Part shown: in pieces, positions 1-12,384 of the stretch
Layout: each line of letters begins with the position of its first letter
Position numbering within the stretch: the first letter of the stretch is position 1
Assembly: GCA_016648135.1 (NCBI GenBank)
Contig: JADDOH010000322.1
Location: 62,001-126,000, forward strand
Source of the DNA: Agrypnia vestita
Taxonomy: Eukaryota; Arthropoda; Insecta; Trichoptera; Phryganeidae
Direction of reading: 5' to 3'
Length of the DNA: 64,000 bases
The notes under the pieces: generated by a model
Told to the model about the DNA's origin: nothing
What the model saw: the letters and a program-made list of their open reading frames with translations, nothing else
Database searches by the model: none
Program-made: the position numbers and the translations under genes

Positions 1-349
1 TAAATAACCGCAATGTATTTGTTTTATAGTATTAAAAATGAAAACAAAATTTATATTATTTTTTGTAAGCCATGTAATTAACAAAGTTTAGGTAAACATC
101 CCTTGGTGATGTTGAAAAAATTAATATGTATGTATATAAATTTTCATAGAAAATATTAATCAACAGATCTTATAAAGATATTTCATTCGAGAAAAATAAC
201 AAAAAAATTTGTAAACCTTTACTAAGGGCTAAAAAATATTTCATTTTCCTTTTCAAAAAATTTTATTGTGTTTAATGTGTTTTGAAGCATTATAATCAAT
301 AAATAATACGATGGTAATCCGAATATTTTAAGTGTGTCCAAATTTTTTT
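1..349. other. AT-rich intergenic DNA
   Basis: No coding frame, tRNA fold or terminal repeat is visible here. The stretch is A+T-rich and ends where a dispersed repeat (family A) begins. Confidence 0.5.
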
Positions 350-545
350 TAAAACACATTACTGGATTTTATCCCCAGGGGGACATCATTAATCAAGATA
401 TATTATAGACGTCTCATAGAGACGAAGCTATATTTATATATGGGAAAGTAGGTATGAAAGTCTTTTGTGGGTGTGCATAGGGCTTACGACCTATCGTACG
501 GCTGGCTTAAGTGATCACTTTACATAATGTAACGTTCACTATTTC
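350..545 (+). repeat. Dispersed repeat family A, truncated copy
   Basis: It opens with the family's end signature (ACTGGATTTTATCCCCAGGG) and continues through AAGATATATTATAGACGTCT and GAGACGAAGCTATATTT to GGCTTAAGTGATCACTTTAC. The same blocks recur in this order at about 3263, and in part at 4868, 14836, 35591, 54965 and 60110. No coding capacity. Only one terminus is seen, so the copy is truncated. Confidence 0.75.
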
Positions 546-737
546 TACCCAAGATAGTCTACCACATCTGTTGGGTACCGTGTCCCGGATCCCCACTTTT
601 GTACAATGTAATACAGGATGAAAACAGCTTATCTGAACAGAAAGCCGCGGTCAGTTTTATGGAGTTTATTGGTTTAGTGGTTATGGAACGTGGGGAAACA
701 GGTCATTGACCCCACATATCTATCAAGTTTTTGGAAA

Positions 738-1393
738 TCTATACCTATAAAACTCAATGTCTGTCTGTCTGTTCTCTATACAAATCCACACCGTTTATTC
801 GATTCGATTCAAATTTTGCATATTTATGCTTTAGAACACGGCGGGTAACATAAGCAACATTTCCTCCCTATTCTCATACCACTTCCCCACCCCCTGACAT
901 ATTTTAGATGCAAATCTGTACCGTTTGACCGATCGTACTCAAAATTTGGAAACATATTCTTTAGGACTCGGCAGGTAACATAGGTAATATTTCCTCCCTA
1001 TTCTCTTACCCCTTCCCCTCCCCCTGACATATTTTCGATGCAAATCTGTACCGTTTGACCGATCGGACTCAAAATTTGTAAACTTATACTTAAGGACTCG
1101 GCGGGTAATATATGCGACATTCCCCCCTATTCTTTTAACCCCTCCCCTCCCCTGGTATATTTTCTAAGTAAATCTGTACCTTTCGGCCTATCGGACCTCA
1201 AAATTTGGAAACTTATTCGTTGGGACTCAGCGGGTAACATATGCGACATTTCCCCCTATTCTTTTAACCCTTCCCCTCCGCTTAAATTTTTACGATGCAA
1301 ATCTATACCATTCGAATCGAACCTTAGTTTACCCTCACAAATTTATTTTAAACTTAACCCTTAACACGTGCAACGTCGGGTAAGGACAGCTAG
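738..1393 (+). mobile_element. Helitron-like non-autonomous element
   Basis: The element starts TCTATACCTATAAAACTC and ends with an imperfect ACACG/CGGGT hairpin a few bases before CTAG. It is flanked by A on the left and T on the right, as expected for Helitron insertion at AT. A second copy in the opposite orientation at 37639-38717 has the same two ends (TCTGTACCTATAAAACTC and CAGCTAG) and the same A/T flanks. A CTGT run follows the 5' end and about four 130-bp tandem units fill the middle, as in DINE/HINE-type elements. No Rep-helicase is present. The assignment rests on the end structure only. Confidence 0.6.
782..1330 (+). repeat. Tandem repeat, period about 129-130 bp
   Basis: The word AAATC(T/C)(G/A)(T/C)ACC recurs at 782, 912, 1042, 1170 and 1299, a spacing of 128-130 bp. 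Each unit also carries CAAAATTTGNAAAC, a GGACTCGGCGGGTAA block and a CCCCTTCCCCTCCCC tract. The units diverge by substitutions. They form the body of the Helitron-like element. Confidence 0.85.
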
Positions 1394-1529
1394 TTGTTTA
1401 TATGTTTTATTTATACAAATCGTTTCATATGTGAGTTGTACCGCCACCTGCAGTCCACAGCTTTTTAATACTTCCATACATTCTTTCCCGTAGGCGCGGT
1501 ATTCGTCAGTTATTTGGTCACCTTGTTAC

Positions 1530-2160
1530 ACAACACATATTACGAGAATCGAGAGAGTGGAGAAAAAGTTTCTACGTATTTTGTCATACAAAGCTGGTCA
1601 ACACAATAACCTTCACAGCTACGAAGATCGACTTGTTGAAAATATCCGATCTCGTTGTGCTACACAAGATTCTCAGCGGAACTATTGATTCTCTCTCTCT
1701 ACCTGATATAAATTAGCATGTTAAACCCCGTATAAGAAACCCGGAGTTCTTTAGAATAAGCCAACACACTAATAATGTCGGTTACTTTTCTCCCATCACA
1801 TGATTGTGTCGCACATATAATTTGTATTGTTCTGACCCTAACATTGTTGCTGATATTCTTGCAGATAACTTATCTTCGTTCAAAAACTCACTCATACACA
1901 ACATCCATTTTCTAAACAATGACATGAACCTATAGAACCATTAAATCAACAATTCATTAAATACTAATCGCACTACATTCAAACATAAAATATACATTAC
2001 ACATAAATGTAAAATATAATTAATGGCAAAAATACATGTTACTAGAGCGTGCCGAAGACACTTGTAATTGGGATAATGGGCATAGTCTTCACTATTATGT
2101 TTATTATCAGAGTATCATGTACGTATTATCCTGTAAGTGTCTCTAATAAATAAAAAAAAT
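1530..2160 (+). pseudogene. LINE reverse-transcriptase 3' fragment (jockey/CR1-like)
   Basis: From about 1548 one frame reads IERVEKKFLRILSYKAGQ. This matches the post-RT region of jockey/CR1-type ORF2 proteins and resembles VEKVQKKFLRYLYMREYG in the larger LINE at 28.6-32 kb. After a gap a second frame gives RISQHTNNVGYFSPIT, a stop, then DPNIVADILADNLSSFKNSL, the usual C-terminal end of these proteins. The copy ends in AATAAATAAAAAAAAT near 2160, a LINE-type tail. It is 5'-truncated and broken by stops. Confidence 0.7.
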
Positions 2161-2622
2161 AAAAATAAAAATGAAAAATTTTGGCCAATATTGCGGTTAG
2201 TGAGTTTAACCTCTAAATGGAAGATATTTCTGATTCGTTATGGGATAAATGATAACATGGCTTGATCACCAACGATATACATTTAATCGATATACGTTTA
2301 TATGTAGGTATATCGTCGTTTGGAGCTGATTCTTCAGGACTAAGGCAGCGCTTGATTCATCTTGCTTCAGGTCGGAGATCCTCGTTGTAAGCCACTCCGT
2401 TCAAGTCTCTTCAACTCACAACACTACTTGACAACTCGAAACTGCTTGGTCTCGCTGCCATGCAAAACTTAGATCCTCCATCATTAGATTTCAATACAGC
2501 TGTACAAACTAGACGAGTCTGATTTTGACTAAATGAACCATATCGAATGAATGTACCGATCATCTTGTTTGGACCTAGTGGTCCAGAAATATTTAAATAG
2601 ATAGGTAAGAGAGAACAATAAA
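2161..2622. other. Unassigned AT-rich sequence
   Basis: No recognisable element. A 90-residue minus-strand frame at 2411-2683 runs into the next repeat and looks fortuitous. Confidence 0.4.
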
Positions 2623-3170
2623 AAATAACCCATGAAAACCAAGTTTTTATTATACTCCCTTTCTTTGTAAAATATAACAACAATTAAAGACGAATTAAAA
2701 CATATAACATAACACTAAACTTACAGTAATTTAATATACTTCTAAAATGTCAGATGTTTTGAGCTTTGATAAGACACTTCATGCTTTGAAGATTAAATTC
2801 TTAAAACATTTGTCAGTAAATTTAGATATTCGACATTCGTAGTGAAGTACCTATTACGCATACCGATGGAGTCATTCAAATTTATAAAATATTCCGCAAC
2901 GTTATCGGGTCGCCGTAATCAAACTTTTCTAATGATTCCAATTTGAAAGAAACCAATAAAATTTCTAAAAATCCGAAATTATACTTAAATTATTATTTTT
3001 TTTAAAGAAAATTTCATAGATCTTCTTGATCGTCGTCACGAGTCTACTTACCAAGTTTCAGCTCGATTAGATCAGGGGAAAAGGGTCAAAAATCGATCCA
3101 ATGTTTTTTTTACGGCAAGCAGGCAAGCAAGCAAGCAGACGCCACGAGTTAATATAAAGGGAGTAAAAAC
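2623..3170 (+). mobile_element. MITE family M1, full-length copy
   Basis: A non-coding unit of about 545 bp, nearly identical to 36846-37372 and, inverted, to 26744-27290. Near the left end is ATTATACTCCCTTTCT, near the right end TTAATATAAAGGGAGTAAAA, giving a short terminal ACTCCCTTT/AAAGGGAGT inversion. A (GCAAGCAA)n stretch with GACGCCACGAGTTAA lies near the right end. It is probably a non-autonomous DNA element, but no target duplication was fixed. Confidence 0.7.
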
Positions 3171-3262
3171 ACAGATATGATGTTGCAAAAATAATTGTTT
3201 TGTTTAAAAATATATCATTTGGAAGGTAATTTTACAGAATATGTGGAGTTTTTCCAAATTTT

Positions 3263-3645
3263 TCAGAACACGGTACTGGATTTTATCAAAGGGACATCAT
3301 TAATCAAGATATATTATAGATGTCTCACAGAGACGATATTATGTATATATATTTTATGTGAAAATAGGTATGAAAGTCTTTGGGCATCCGTAGGGCTTAC
3401 GACCTATCGTACGGGTGATTTGAGTGATCACTTTACACAATGTAACGTTCACCATTTCTCCAATCAAATAGAGTTCAATTCCGGTATAGTACAGACCAAT
3501 TCCAAAGTTCCAATGCAGTGCACTTCAATTCCCATAATCTAATACAATCCATATAAAAATATAGCTTCGTCTGTATAAGATTTATAATATATCTCGATTT
3601 TTGATGTCCCCCTGCGGACAAAATCCAGTATCGTGTTCTTGTAAA
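3263..3645. mobile_element. Dispersed repeat family A, foldback copy
   Basis: The two ends are inverted copies. The left reads ACACGGTACTGGATTTTATC followed by the AAGATATATTATAGATGTCT block. The right is the reverse complement, ending AAAATCCAGTATCGTGTTC. The arms are about 80-90 bp with minor differences, and the middle holds the GACCTATCGTACGG and AAGTGATCACTTTACAC words. The structure fits a MITE with long terminal inverted repeats. No protein is encoded. Confidence 0.75.
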
Positions 3646-4867
3646 ATTGTAACATCCTCAAAATATTCTGGAATATTTTAGTTGTAAGCCATCGATGTGG
3701 TAGTTTATCGTAATAAAATATATCTTTTGAACGCGTTGAAAATGGAATTCTCAGAAATACTTTAGAAAATCGATATAAAAAGGATCAATAATTGTTTGTT
3801 TCTTATTTGCAGGAATGAATGTAATTTTAATGCTAGATTTTAACAATTTTAATGTTTGTTGTATATATAAACTATTTCCTCATTCCTCACTTCACAATAT
3901 AAATATTATTTCCTTTCTGTGCTGAAATCTTTTAAACTTAATGTAGATTAAGTAGAATTTTGTTTCCACACTGCGCGTCAGATTATGTCCATAGATATAA
4001 AACATATTGAAATGTCAAAGCTAAGTAAAGTTGTACGTTCACGCATTAACTCTGTTGTTGAAATGTCGATTGTACTGCGACGCAAATGCACTATTTTTAC
4101 TTTTAGTAAACACACACATACTCTTACTACTATTTTTTGCATTATTAAACATACATTTAATATATAGAGATATCCCGACAAATATACAAATTCATTTAAC
4201 ACAAACTATCGCCTCATTGACTTTTTTAACTCAACGATAAGAGACATAAAACTAATTTTCCCTCAAATAAATAAGGAAAGAAGATCAGTGTTGTTATTTT
4301 AGAATTGTCATATCTCTAACAGTGTACAATTTCAACGCAGCATAATATTTATTTGTAGATCAAATTCCCCGAAATGGACATTAAACAAATACCTACCGCG
4401 ATGTTTTTAGCAAAAGTCAACAATAATTTCGCTCCCGTCTCCCCTGAAATATTCGCGCTGTTAGCTGAAGCAATTTTAATATCTGATGACGTCATCAGGT
4501 TTAATTACACCCAAAGGGCGGTAGACGCGACACATTTTTCTCGTTAATGTTGCAGCGTTGCCAAAATTTTGCGGTTCCGTAATTTATTCATAGTATTTTT
4601 TGCCCGCCCATACACACATTTAAATTGTATATTTCGCCACGCGCCAGGGAACTAGATTCGCGGCCATTTTAATATCTCTGCTAACTTTGCGCGGCAATAT
4701 TTTATTGTTTGGGCTTTGATGCATTATTTACTCGATTATCAGCAGATTGTTAATGACCATTGAAGTACAACGGGAGAAATATATCCTCTCAAATCACTTC
4801 TCTGTTCTGCTTTCAGATAATTACGTTCTGAGCACTTATTTATTAAATAAACATAAACCATAGAAGT
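3646..4867. other. Low-copy sequence, possible regulatory DNA
   Basis: The part from about 4430 to 4730 is richer in G+C than its surroundings, with many CpGs, and does not recur elsewhere in the window. It contains the CRE-like palindrome listed separately. No exon is evident. It could be a conserved non-coding element, but conservation cannot be judged from one sequence. Confidence 0.35.
4483..4498. promoter_or_regulatory. CRE-type palindrome
   Basis: A perfect 16-bp palindrome, CTGATGACGTCATCAG, whose centre TGACGTCA is the full consensus for CREB/ATF bZIP dimers. It sits in low-copy sequence. Function is unproven. Confidence 0.35.
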
Positions 4868-5130
4868 ATCACAGAGATAAAACTATGCTTATAATGAGAA
4901 ACCTGTATAAAAGTCTTAAACGATGGCCCAGGACAATAAGTATGAGCTGGCTTAAGTGATCATTCTACACAATGCAACGTTCACCAATTCCATAATAAGA
5001 ACATCCCCACATTATCACATTTTTGAAAGTTGTATGTATGTTCCAAATTGAAACCTTCCATATATTTGAAGGGACATCTGTAGTCCTTTTCATTAAATAG
5101 TAGTTATACTTTGATTTAATAGCTGCTAAA
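4868..5130 (+). repeat. Dispersed repeat family A, divergent copy
   Basis: It contains ATGAGCTGGCTTAAGTGATC, then ACACAATGCAACGTTCACCA, TCCAAATTGAAACCTTCCAT and GGGACATCTGTAGT. The same words stand in the same order at 14836-15215 and 60110-60420. These three copies share a middle section missing from the copies at 350 and 3263. Confidence 0.7.
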
Positions 5131-5439
5131 GATAGTTCTATATTTTTAATGTGGAGGTATCATTAACGTATTTATTTATTTATCTTTGGTAAATTTGACA
5201 ATAAATCTTAAAATTAAACAACATAATATAAAAAAATTGATGGTAAACCATGCCAATTATAAACATTTCACTGATGATTGTTAATGATATAAGTAAAATG
5301 TGACAATTATGGATAATTATTGGCTACAAAATATGTTGAGGCGGGGTTAGGACGGTGGAGTGGGACGTAGGATAAGGATAAAGAAGTGAAGGATGGGAGT
5401 AGATGGGAATATAATTTCAAGGGTTGTGGCTTTGGGAGA

Positions 5440-5830
5440 CACATGAAAACGCTAAAAATCTATAAGTGATAAATAATTTTATGAAATTGACAAAGTCACT
5501 AAACATGAATTAAATCTCGCAATTAGTCACTCGACTATGAACTCAATATAATCGCTGGGTAACACTTTATTTATTACTTGCTAGAACATGCCATCCAATC
5601 CTCGTACGTAAATGTTGCACTTATTTAATTCGCCAGTTAGGTACTGCACTCGATTATTTTACTTTATATCTGTCGCTTCGAATATCTCACGACTGGCCAC
5701 CCCGGCCATTATTTCGCGGCTTATTTCGCACCGATAGAAATTTAAAAAACAATCTATTTCACAGCACGGTGCTCCTTGTATTGATACCTGTATTTTTAGA
5801 ATTCTCGAAAACAATATTTTATTTTATAGT
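5440..5830 (-). repeat. LTR-like fragment (family L), decayed
   Basis: The minus strand carries words of the LTR-like segments at 27804 and 61960: GACAAAGTCA near the 3' end, AATAAATAAAGTG..., and GCGACAGATATAAAG near TCGAATGCGATT-type sequence. Both ends are unclear and no promoter can be defined. The assignment rests on shared word order. Confidence 0.4.
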
Positions 5831-7604
5831 GTTTACGATAAGGTTCCAGATATTTGTAGACATTTCCTGAATGTAATAGATAATACCAGAGTGTGGTAGT
5901 GTGTTCTGCAATTGTCATCATTGGCATACTTCGAGGAATTCTCTACGTTATCTCTTTTACCATCCCGTTACAATAAATTGAGTGAACTAGTCCTAGAACT
6001 ATATCCTAAATGGTCGTGGTAAAAACACCAATTGGGTTGTTGCTTGAGATAAACTAATTTATTGATCTATAGATGTAGGAGTTTTGTTAAGGGTTGGTCT
6101 TGCAAAGAGGGGGATAAAAAGGCTTAATAATCTTGAGCCAATATTTTTGCCTTTTCTTTCCAATAAATTGATTAAGTAGCTCGCGGAGGATTTGCCTGGT
6201 TATCACTTATCATCACCACCTGTCTTTTTATTGCTGTCCGTATCCAAAGATTTTGTATACACTACTTCAAATAATAAATATTTTTTAAATTAAAAACATA
6301 TATATAAATTTAAAAAAAAAACACAATGCTTTGAAAAGTTGTGATCTCACTAGAAATCGAACCTTAGACCTCCGGTGCGAGAAGCCTGTGGACTGAACTG
6401 GACTTCATTGTCAATTTTCAATTCCTTCGGTCTGTGTTTAAACTGCATTAAAATTACGACCAAATATTTTCTAGGTATAATAGTTTTAGTTTACTAAACA
6501 ATAACGTATCCCTCTCAGTAATTAAATTTACTAAATTGTATCTGTAATAAAAGAAAATCGTAAATAAAAAATAATTAGTCATAATTTTCTACAAGCCATT
6601 GGATTTTGTTGCGTCACACCGTACTTCCTTGAAATATTTATAATCCTCTTTGCAACGAAAATTTGATTAATTAATGACTCCTGGCGATCAAAGCATTTCG
6701 TATACTTTATTAAGAAAATTGGAAATTTTGCACCGATCCGACTAATAATTCATTCAAAAGCTCATTTTCGCCCATCTTTGATTTCTGGCAACGTTTTAAA
6801 TACAATTTCATTTCCTCGTCGAGCGCTGCGCGATTCTGAATTTGTTAAAATTACAGAATATTCGCGAATTAATTTTGGTGATGCGAAATATTCGAAATGT
6901 ATTCAATCCGTTGCTGTTCCGCAAATACGTGAGCTTCTGGGGGAAAATTCAACTTCCGCCCGTACGGAAACAAACAAACAAACAAACATATCGAGTGCCG
7001 AGGACAAAACATTAAACAAACATGGAATATAATGAACAAATATTACGAGTATCACGGAATATCTCAGGGATACATGTTTTTAGTGATATGTAAAGATACA
7101 TTTCAAGTATCTTAATATTAATTAAATGGTTACTAATATTAATAGTTTTTTCATATTACAAATCTTTGAATTTTCTATATGTGATTGAGCAAAAAAGTTA
7201 TTTAAAGATTGTCAAGTTCACTGTAAATCCAAGTATATACCGATTTAATCCAAATTTAACCATGATATTAATAATTGTTTTTAATTTCATAAAAAAATAT
7301 CAAAGTTACAACAAATACATACGATTGATTTAAACCTTTTTGTCTTTTGAGTGATCACCAACTCACGGTGTGTGACTGAATCACTGTTAGCAAAATGTAA
7401 GTTAATATTATTATAGTTTTTATAAGACTACTTACGGATACATAGGTATTAGTTATATACTTATACTTCCGTAAGCGGTAATATACTTGCATAACATTTT
7501 TTTTAAATGCCTGATCATAAAATAATGCTATAAATATTACAAATATTGAATTACTATTACTTAAAGATCACAATCAGTCGAGGCAATTCAATTTTTTTAT
7601 TATT
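5831..7604. other. Low-copy AT-rich sequence
   Basis: No transposon termini are seen. An 84-codon plus frame at 6778-7032 has no recognisable domain and ends in a (CAAA)n run, so I do not call it a gene. The part around 6770-6970 is less AT-rich than the rest and appears only once in the window. Confidence 0.35.
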
Positions 7605-7960
7605 TTTTATTTTTTTTATTTATTTATCTTCATCTTGTTACATGACATAGGAGATGGAGCCGCTGATCTCACTAGGAATAACCTCTGCCGAGACGAGCAG
7701 CTGAACAATATAGTGAGACAAAAAATAATAAAGATATAAAACAAAATACTATATATCTATAAGGTTAATTAATTAATTGAGTATATAAATATAAAATGTG
7801 GATAATAAGAACAGTATATATTGTATAATACAAAAGCAATAATGAAAGTAAAGTAATATATATAAAAAATCATAGGTATGGATAGTAACAAAATGTGTAT
7901 ATAATACCACAGTTACAAAGTATATTTAGGTATATACCTATATAAAAAAATTAAATGAAT
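7605..7960 (-). mobile_element. LINE 3'-end fragment, family T1
   Basis: Read on the minus strand, it carries TTGTCTCACTATATTGT, CTCGTCTCGGCAGAGG and GATGAAGATAAATAAATAAA, ending in an A-rich tail. The same order appears on the plus strand at 9700-9997. It is the 3' untranslated end of a LINE. No coding sequence remains. Confidence 0.6.
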
Positions 7961-8075
7961 GTTTGTGTATTTTGTGATGATACTTATAAATGATAATTTT
8001 GTGATTCGAAGTTTATCGATGTTGATATTACCGTGAAACTTTTTCGGAATTCGGTGCTAAATCACTAGTAACTTC

Positions 8076-9353
8076 TAGTGATGGACAAACTCAGTACATT
8101 CACTACATACTCCGTACATTTTTAATATATACTGCCTGCAGTACTATACTGCCGAGATACTAATCCTTCAAACTTAATATGCCAATCGCGTAAGTACCAG
8201 AGTGTAAATTAGAGATGGGTCGTTCGTGAACGAACTGTTCTGAATGAATGAATAATTCAATCTACTTTCACCAACATGCAAACAATAAGTTCCATCCCGT
8301 CAGCTATGTTTTTTTTTTATTCAGATTGAACCCTTCATTCTTCACCAGCTACATGCACAATTTTGTAGTTGCACAGTTTTATGTAGTTCATTAAAGTAGA
8401 CAAAGTGCGTAACGATTTGGTACCTACTAAAAATGAAGAGCTTATTTTGAATCCTTCAAATCGGTGGAAGTATATTCACGTTGAAGCCTTCCTTCCAAAA
8501 TGTAGTTGTCCCTTTGCTAGTCACTAAGTATATCATACTAGAGGCGTGTGTGGCGTATCATAACAAAGTATGCTCATGAGTTCCAGTGTTGATTCGGCGG
8601 GGTACGTATTTATACTTGTATACGGCTTCCGTCGGGCTGAGGCCGGTTGTTTGCCAGAGTTCGTAAATACATATTAAAGTAAGTAATCGAGGCATCGGTC
8701 AAATTTTGGTTTCTTTGTGTCACACTTGTATTGGTGAAGGCTGGCGTTCTACCCAAAATGCTGTAGCGTTTGACACGAATTAGCGAAGGGAAAAACTACA
8801 TTTCAAAATGAAGACTACAACACACACACGTTCACCAGTTTGAAGACTACAAAGTGTACACTATAATTGTAGTAAAAACTACATGAAGTGAAGTAATTGT
8901 AGTATTATGAAATGAAGTGAAGTAAATGAAGTGAAGTAATGAAAAAAAAATTCAAACCATGGTGGGGGGTTGTTAGTTTTCAGATATTTCTTCGTTTAGC
9001 TACATCAACTTCCCAAAAATAAAAATTTATTCGTTCGGTCCCAAAATTTTTCAAACCATGGGGGGGGGGGGGTTGCTACAGTTTCCAGAGATTTCTTCAT
9101 TTATCTAAATCAACTTCCCAAAAATTTCACGTAAAAATGCACTGTTTAAAGTATGTTTCTCATACTTTCGATAACTTTGAAGTGTGTGTACTTTGTAGTG
9201 TTCGCTTTGAAATGAAGTGTACTATTTGAAGTATATACTTTCAATAATTCTACTGTTTGTAGTATGCACTATACTTCAAAACGTGTAAAGTGTGCACTTC
9301 AATGTAATGTAGTTCTACATTGTAGTAGTGAGTACAGAGCGGACCCATCACTA
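8076..9353. mobile_element. hAT-like non-autonomous element
   Basis: The left end is TAGTGATGGAC and the right end is the inverse, GGACCCATCACTA. The region just inside each end is rich in GTAGT/ACTAC words (CACTACATACTCCGTAC on the left, TTGTAGTAGTGAGTACAGAG on the right). Ends of the form TAGTGATGGG are typical of insect hAT MITEs. An 8-bp target duplication is not seen, so the element may be recombined. A possible nested hAT-type end, AGAGATGGGTCGTTCGTGAA, lies at about 8211. A truncated relative sits at 22733-23385. Confidence 0.5.
8943..9135 (+). repeat. Imperfect tandem duplication with G13 tract
   Basis: Two copies of about 100 bp in direct repeat each read TTCAAACCATGG, a G run, TTTC(A/C)AGA, TTTCTTC and ATCAACTTCCCAAAAAT. 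The second carries an uninterrupted G tract of about 13 bases at 9060. It lies inside the hAT-like element. Confidence 0.75.
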
Positions 9354-9699
9354 TTCGCAATCATTGATCTTACCTCTAAATAACAGTTATCATATATCAT
9401 AATAGTCGCTACAAAATAAACACGTAAATAACAACTACCAATTGTCGCTTCAGCGGATTGCAAACATGTTGTTACCAGGGTCGTGCAGTGGTAACAAGAA
9501 GCATGACTGTTATTTATATATATTTGGGGAAAAAACATCGAAATTAAAAATTTATCTGGCAGGATATCATGAAATATTAAAATCTGAATAATATGTTAAT
9601 TATTGTGATAGGAATATTACAAGATATATCTCTTATTTCGGTATCTTTTCAAAATATATGCTTAGGAAAAAGTCATGCTTCTTGTTCCCGCTGCACGCC

Positions 9700-9997
9700 C
9701 CTGGTTGTTACTATTCATACATATGATTTTTCTTATATATTCATATGATATATTCTCCTTACTTTCACTTTTATTTTTGTATTCAATAATATCAACTGTT
9801 TTTTCCATTCATCATATATATTTATATTCTCAATTAATTGATTAATTTTATAGTTAAATAGTATTTTGTTTTATATTTATATAATTTTGTTCTCACTAGG
9901 TATATTGTAAGTCGCTCATCTCGGCACAGTGAGATGAGTGGCTCCTTTTCCTACCGACATGTATCAAGATCAAGAAAAATAAATGATTAAATAAACA
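9700..9997 (+). mobile_element. LINE 3'-end fragment, family T1
   Basis: It holds TTTTGTTCTCACTAGGTATA, CGCTCATCTCGGCACAGTGA and ATCAAGAAAAATAAATGATT with an AAATAAAC tail. It is the inverted counterpart of 7605-7960, and the two flank the hAT-like element. Confidence 0.6.
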
Positions 9998-11685
9998 GTA
10001 GGTACATCAAATTACTTATATACAGAATATTACATATATACCATCAAATTTTTCTGATTAAATTAAATAAACAATTTCGTTATCTTCTAAACTTCTATTC
10101 TTAAAAAATACTGAACTTTGAAATGCATTTATTTTAAAGGCCTCGATCTATATCATTACATTCAGTTCGTTATTTTTAAACATAATTTCACACAAAGTGT
10201 CGAAAAAAATTCTGGAGTTTTATTGATTGATATCAAACGGCTTCGGGATAATATTCGTGCCATCATCGCCTTGACAGTGTATAACTAAACCTAAGTATTA
10301 ACAAATAATTGAGTCTGGGATAGCCGATTTTAAAAATCTGCAATTTTCAAGTTCTTGGTAAACATTGGTGAAGACATACACATTAGTGTCCAGTGTCACA
10401 AGGGTTGTGGGACATCAGACTTAATGGTCTAAACCAGATTGAAGTGTAGGTTTACCAAAAGCATACTGAGAATGATAGCTGTAAAATAGGACTGGTTATT
10501 AGATACAGTAATATGTAAGTTATTTATTTCTAGTAATGTTGATGAAAAAAAACAATTTAATAACCTCACACATAGTGTAAAAAATAGATTATTGTTATTC
10601 TCAGATTGAATTTCAGGCAATATCTAGAGATTTGCCAGATGCAAATATGCATGACAATAACTATAAGCTGTTGTACTAGTACTAGTAGAGCATTCTGCAT
10701 CAGCCATATATTTTTTTTTTGCAAGTTTTCGTCTAAACCTTACATTTTTGCCTTATCCTTTCATTAGTAATGTTGTATTGTACACATTAAAGCTACCGAA
10801 ATCTTAACTCATCTCGATCACTCGTACAATTTTCACAAGCTACTGCGTCCCGAAGTTGACTGAGCGTGCAAATTCGTTTGCAAATGCCGTTTAAGTAACA
10901 CTCTGGCACGGAACGCGGAGGGGGAGACGTAACGACTTGTACATCTTCAAAAAATTTCAAATCTCTCCCCAATCCTTTGACGCTATTAACTTCCAATATT
11001 TTTGTATACTTCTTGATATTTAGGCGCTTAAAGAGTCCATACCTCGAACCGACTACGCATTTAATGATGGATTCATCACAATGTAAAAATGTTTATTTTT
11101 AACAAAATATTAATGTATTATAAAATGCTTAACAATGAACATTTAATTCGTGATTAATCAACAATTTTTAGAAATATTTTTTTCCATTCAGTAGACACAA
11201 ACGTTATCGAGTCACCATCTGAAAGACCCTTCAAAAAAGTACAATATTATTTGTGGAGTGATGTACACAAAAGGACATCAATTTCCCAAAATCTGTAGCA
11301 AAGCAAAAATTTGTAAACATATTTGCCGTGACAGATTCGTGAAACATTTTCAACAGCCTTTAAGGCTCTATTCTCACTTCATCTAACATTTCATCCCAAC
11401 TTACGTCAAGGGATGAGGGCGGACCAATCCCTGCGAAGCGGAGTACTCAAAAGCCCCGGAAAGAGGGTCTTAGCGTAATATACTTTTCCTCTTTTGACAT
11501 GTCGATTTCGTTGATATTTTTATTTGGAATTTATTTGAATATTTGATGAAAGACTTCTTCTACAGTAGGTACTGAAAAAAAAACAATTTTTTTCTTAGCC
11601 ATCTGCGTTTTTACTTTCTCTTGGCTACGTATAATAAGATTATTCTTATATACTTGCCTGAAAATTGGTTTAAATATGTCGTGAT
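9998..11685. other. Low-copy AT-rich sequence
   Basis: No element ends, tRNA-like folds or plausible exons were recognised. The 67-residue minus frame at 10793-10996 shows no known domain. Confidence 0.4.
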
Positions 11686-12094
11686 AGATTTTGAATGGTA
11701 CAACACACCTTAGTACTAAAACATTTTAATAGACTTATGCGGTATTTTTGATATTTAACAGACCTATGCAATAGATTTTGAATGGTATAACACACCTTAG
11801 TACTAAAACATTTTTATATAGGTTAATTGAAAAAATTACACTGATATAAACAGGAGATAATTTTGAAATCCAATTAATAATTATTCTTCTTCTACATCCT
11901 TTTAATAGACGTATGCGGTGTTTTTGATATTTAACAGACCTATGCAATAGATTTTGAATGGTATAACACACCTTAGTACTAAAACATTTTTAAAGACGTT
12001 AATTGAATAAATTACACTGATATAAATAGGAGATAATTTTGAAATCCAATTAATAATTATTCTGCTTCTACACCCTTTTAATAGACCTATGCGG
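11686..12094 (+). repeat. Tandem repeat, period about 176 bp
   Basis: GACCTATGCAATAGATTTTG starts at 11761 and again at 11937. Each repeat continues through ACACACCTTAGTACTAAAAC, ACACTGATATAAA and ATAATTATTCT. A partial unit precedes 11761 and the last ends near 12094, for roughly 2.3 units. Units differ by a few percent, so the duplication is fairly recent. Confidence 0.85.
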
Positions 12095-12384
12095 CCTGTT
12101 CTTCAGAGAATAGCGCCTCCTGTGAGGTCCAACTATCCTTCCAAATTCTGGGAGGTTTTCCGCGGGGTCGGGCTCCGTGAGGCTGACAATGTAATGGACA
12201 CAAGGGAGTCTGGTTCTGTCCATATCAGTCCCTTCTTTACTGTTTACCCCTACGTGTTCCTCGATCGATCCTTCTGAGTCTTGGCTGCTTTCATTCTTAG
12301 TATCTACAACTTGAAAGTCCTCAATATTCGTCCTCAATGTCAATAAATTAAATTTTAATGTTAATGTTACCAAATAAATTAATT

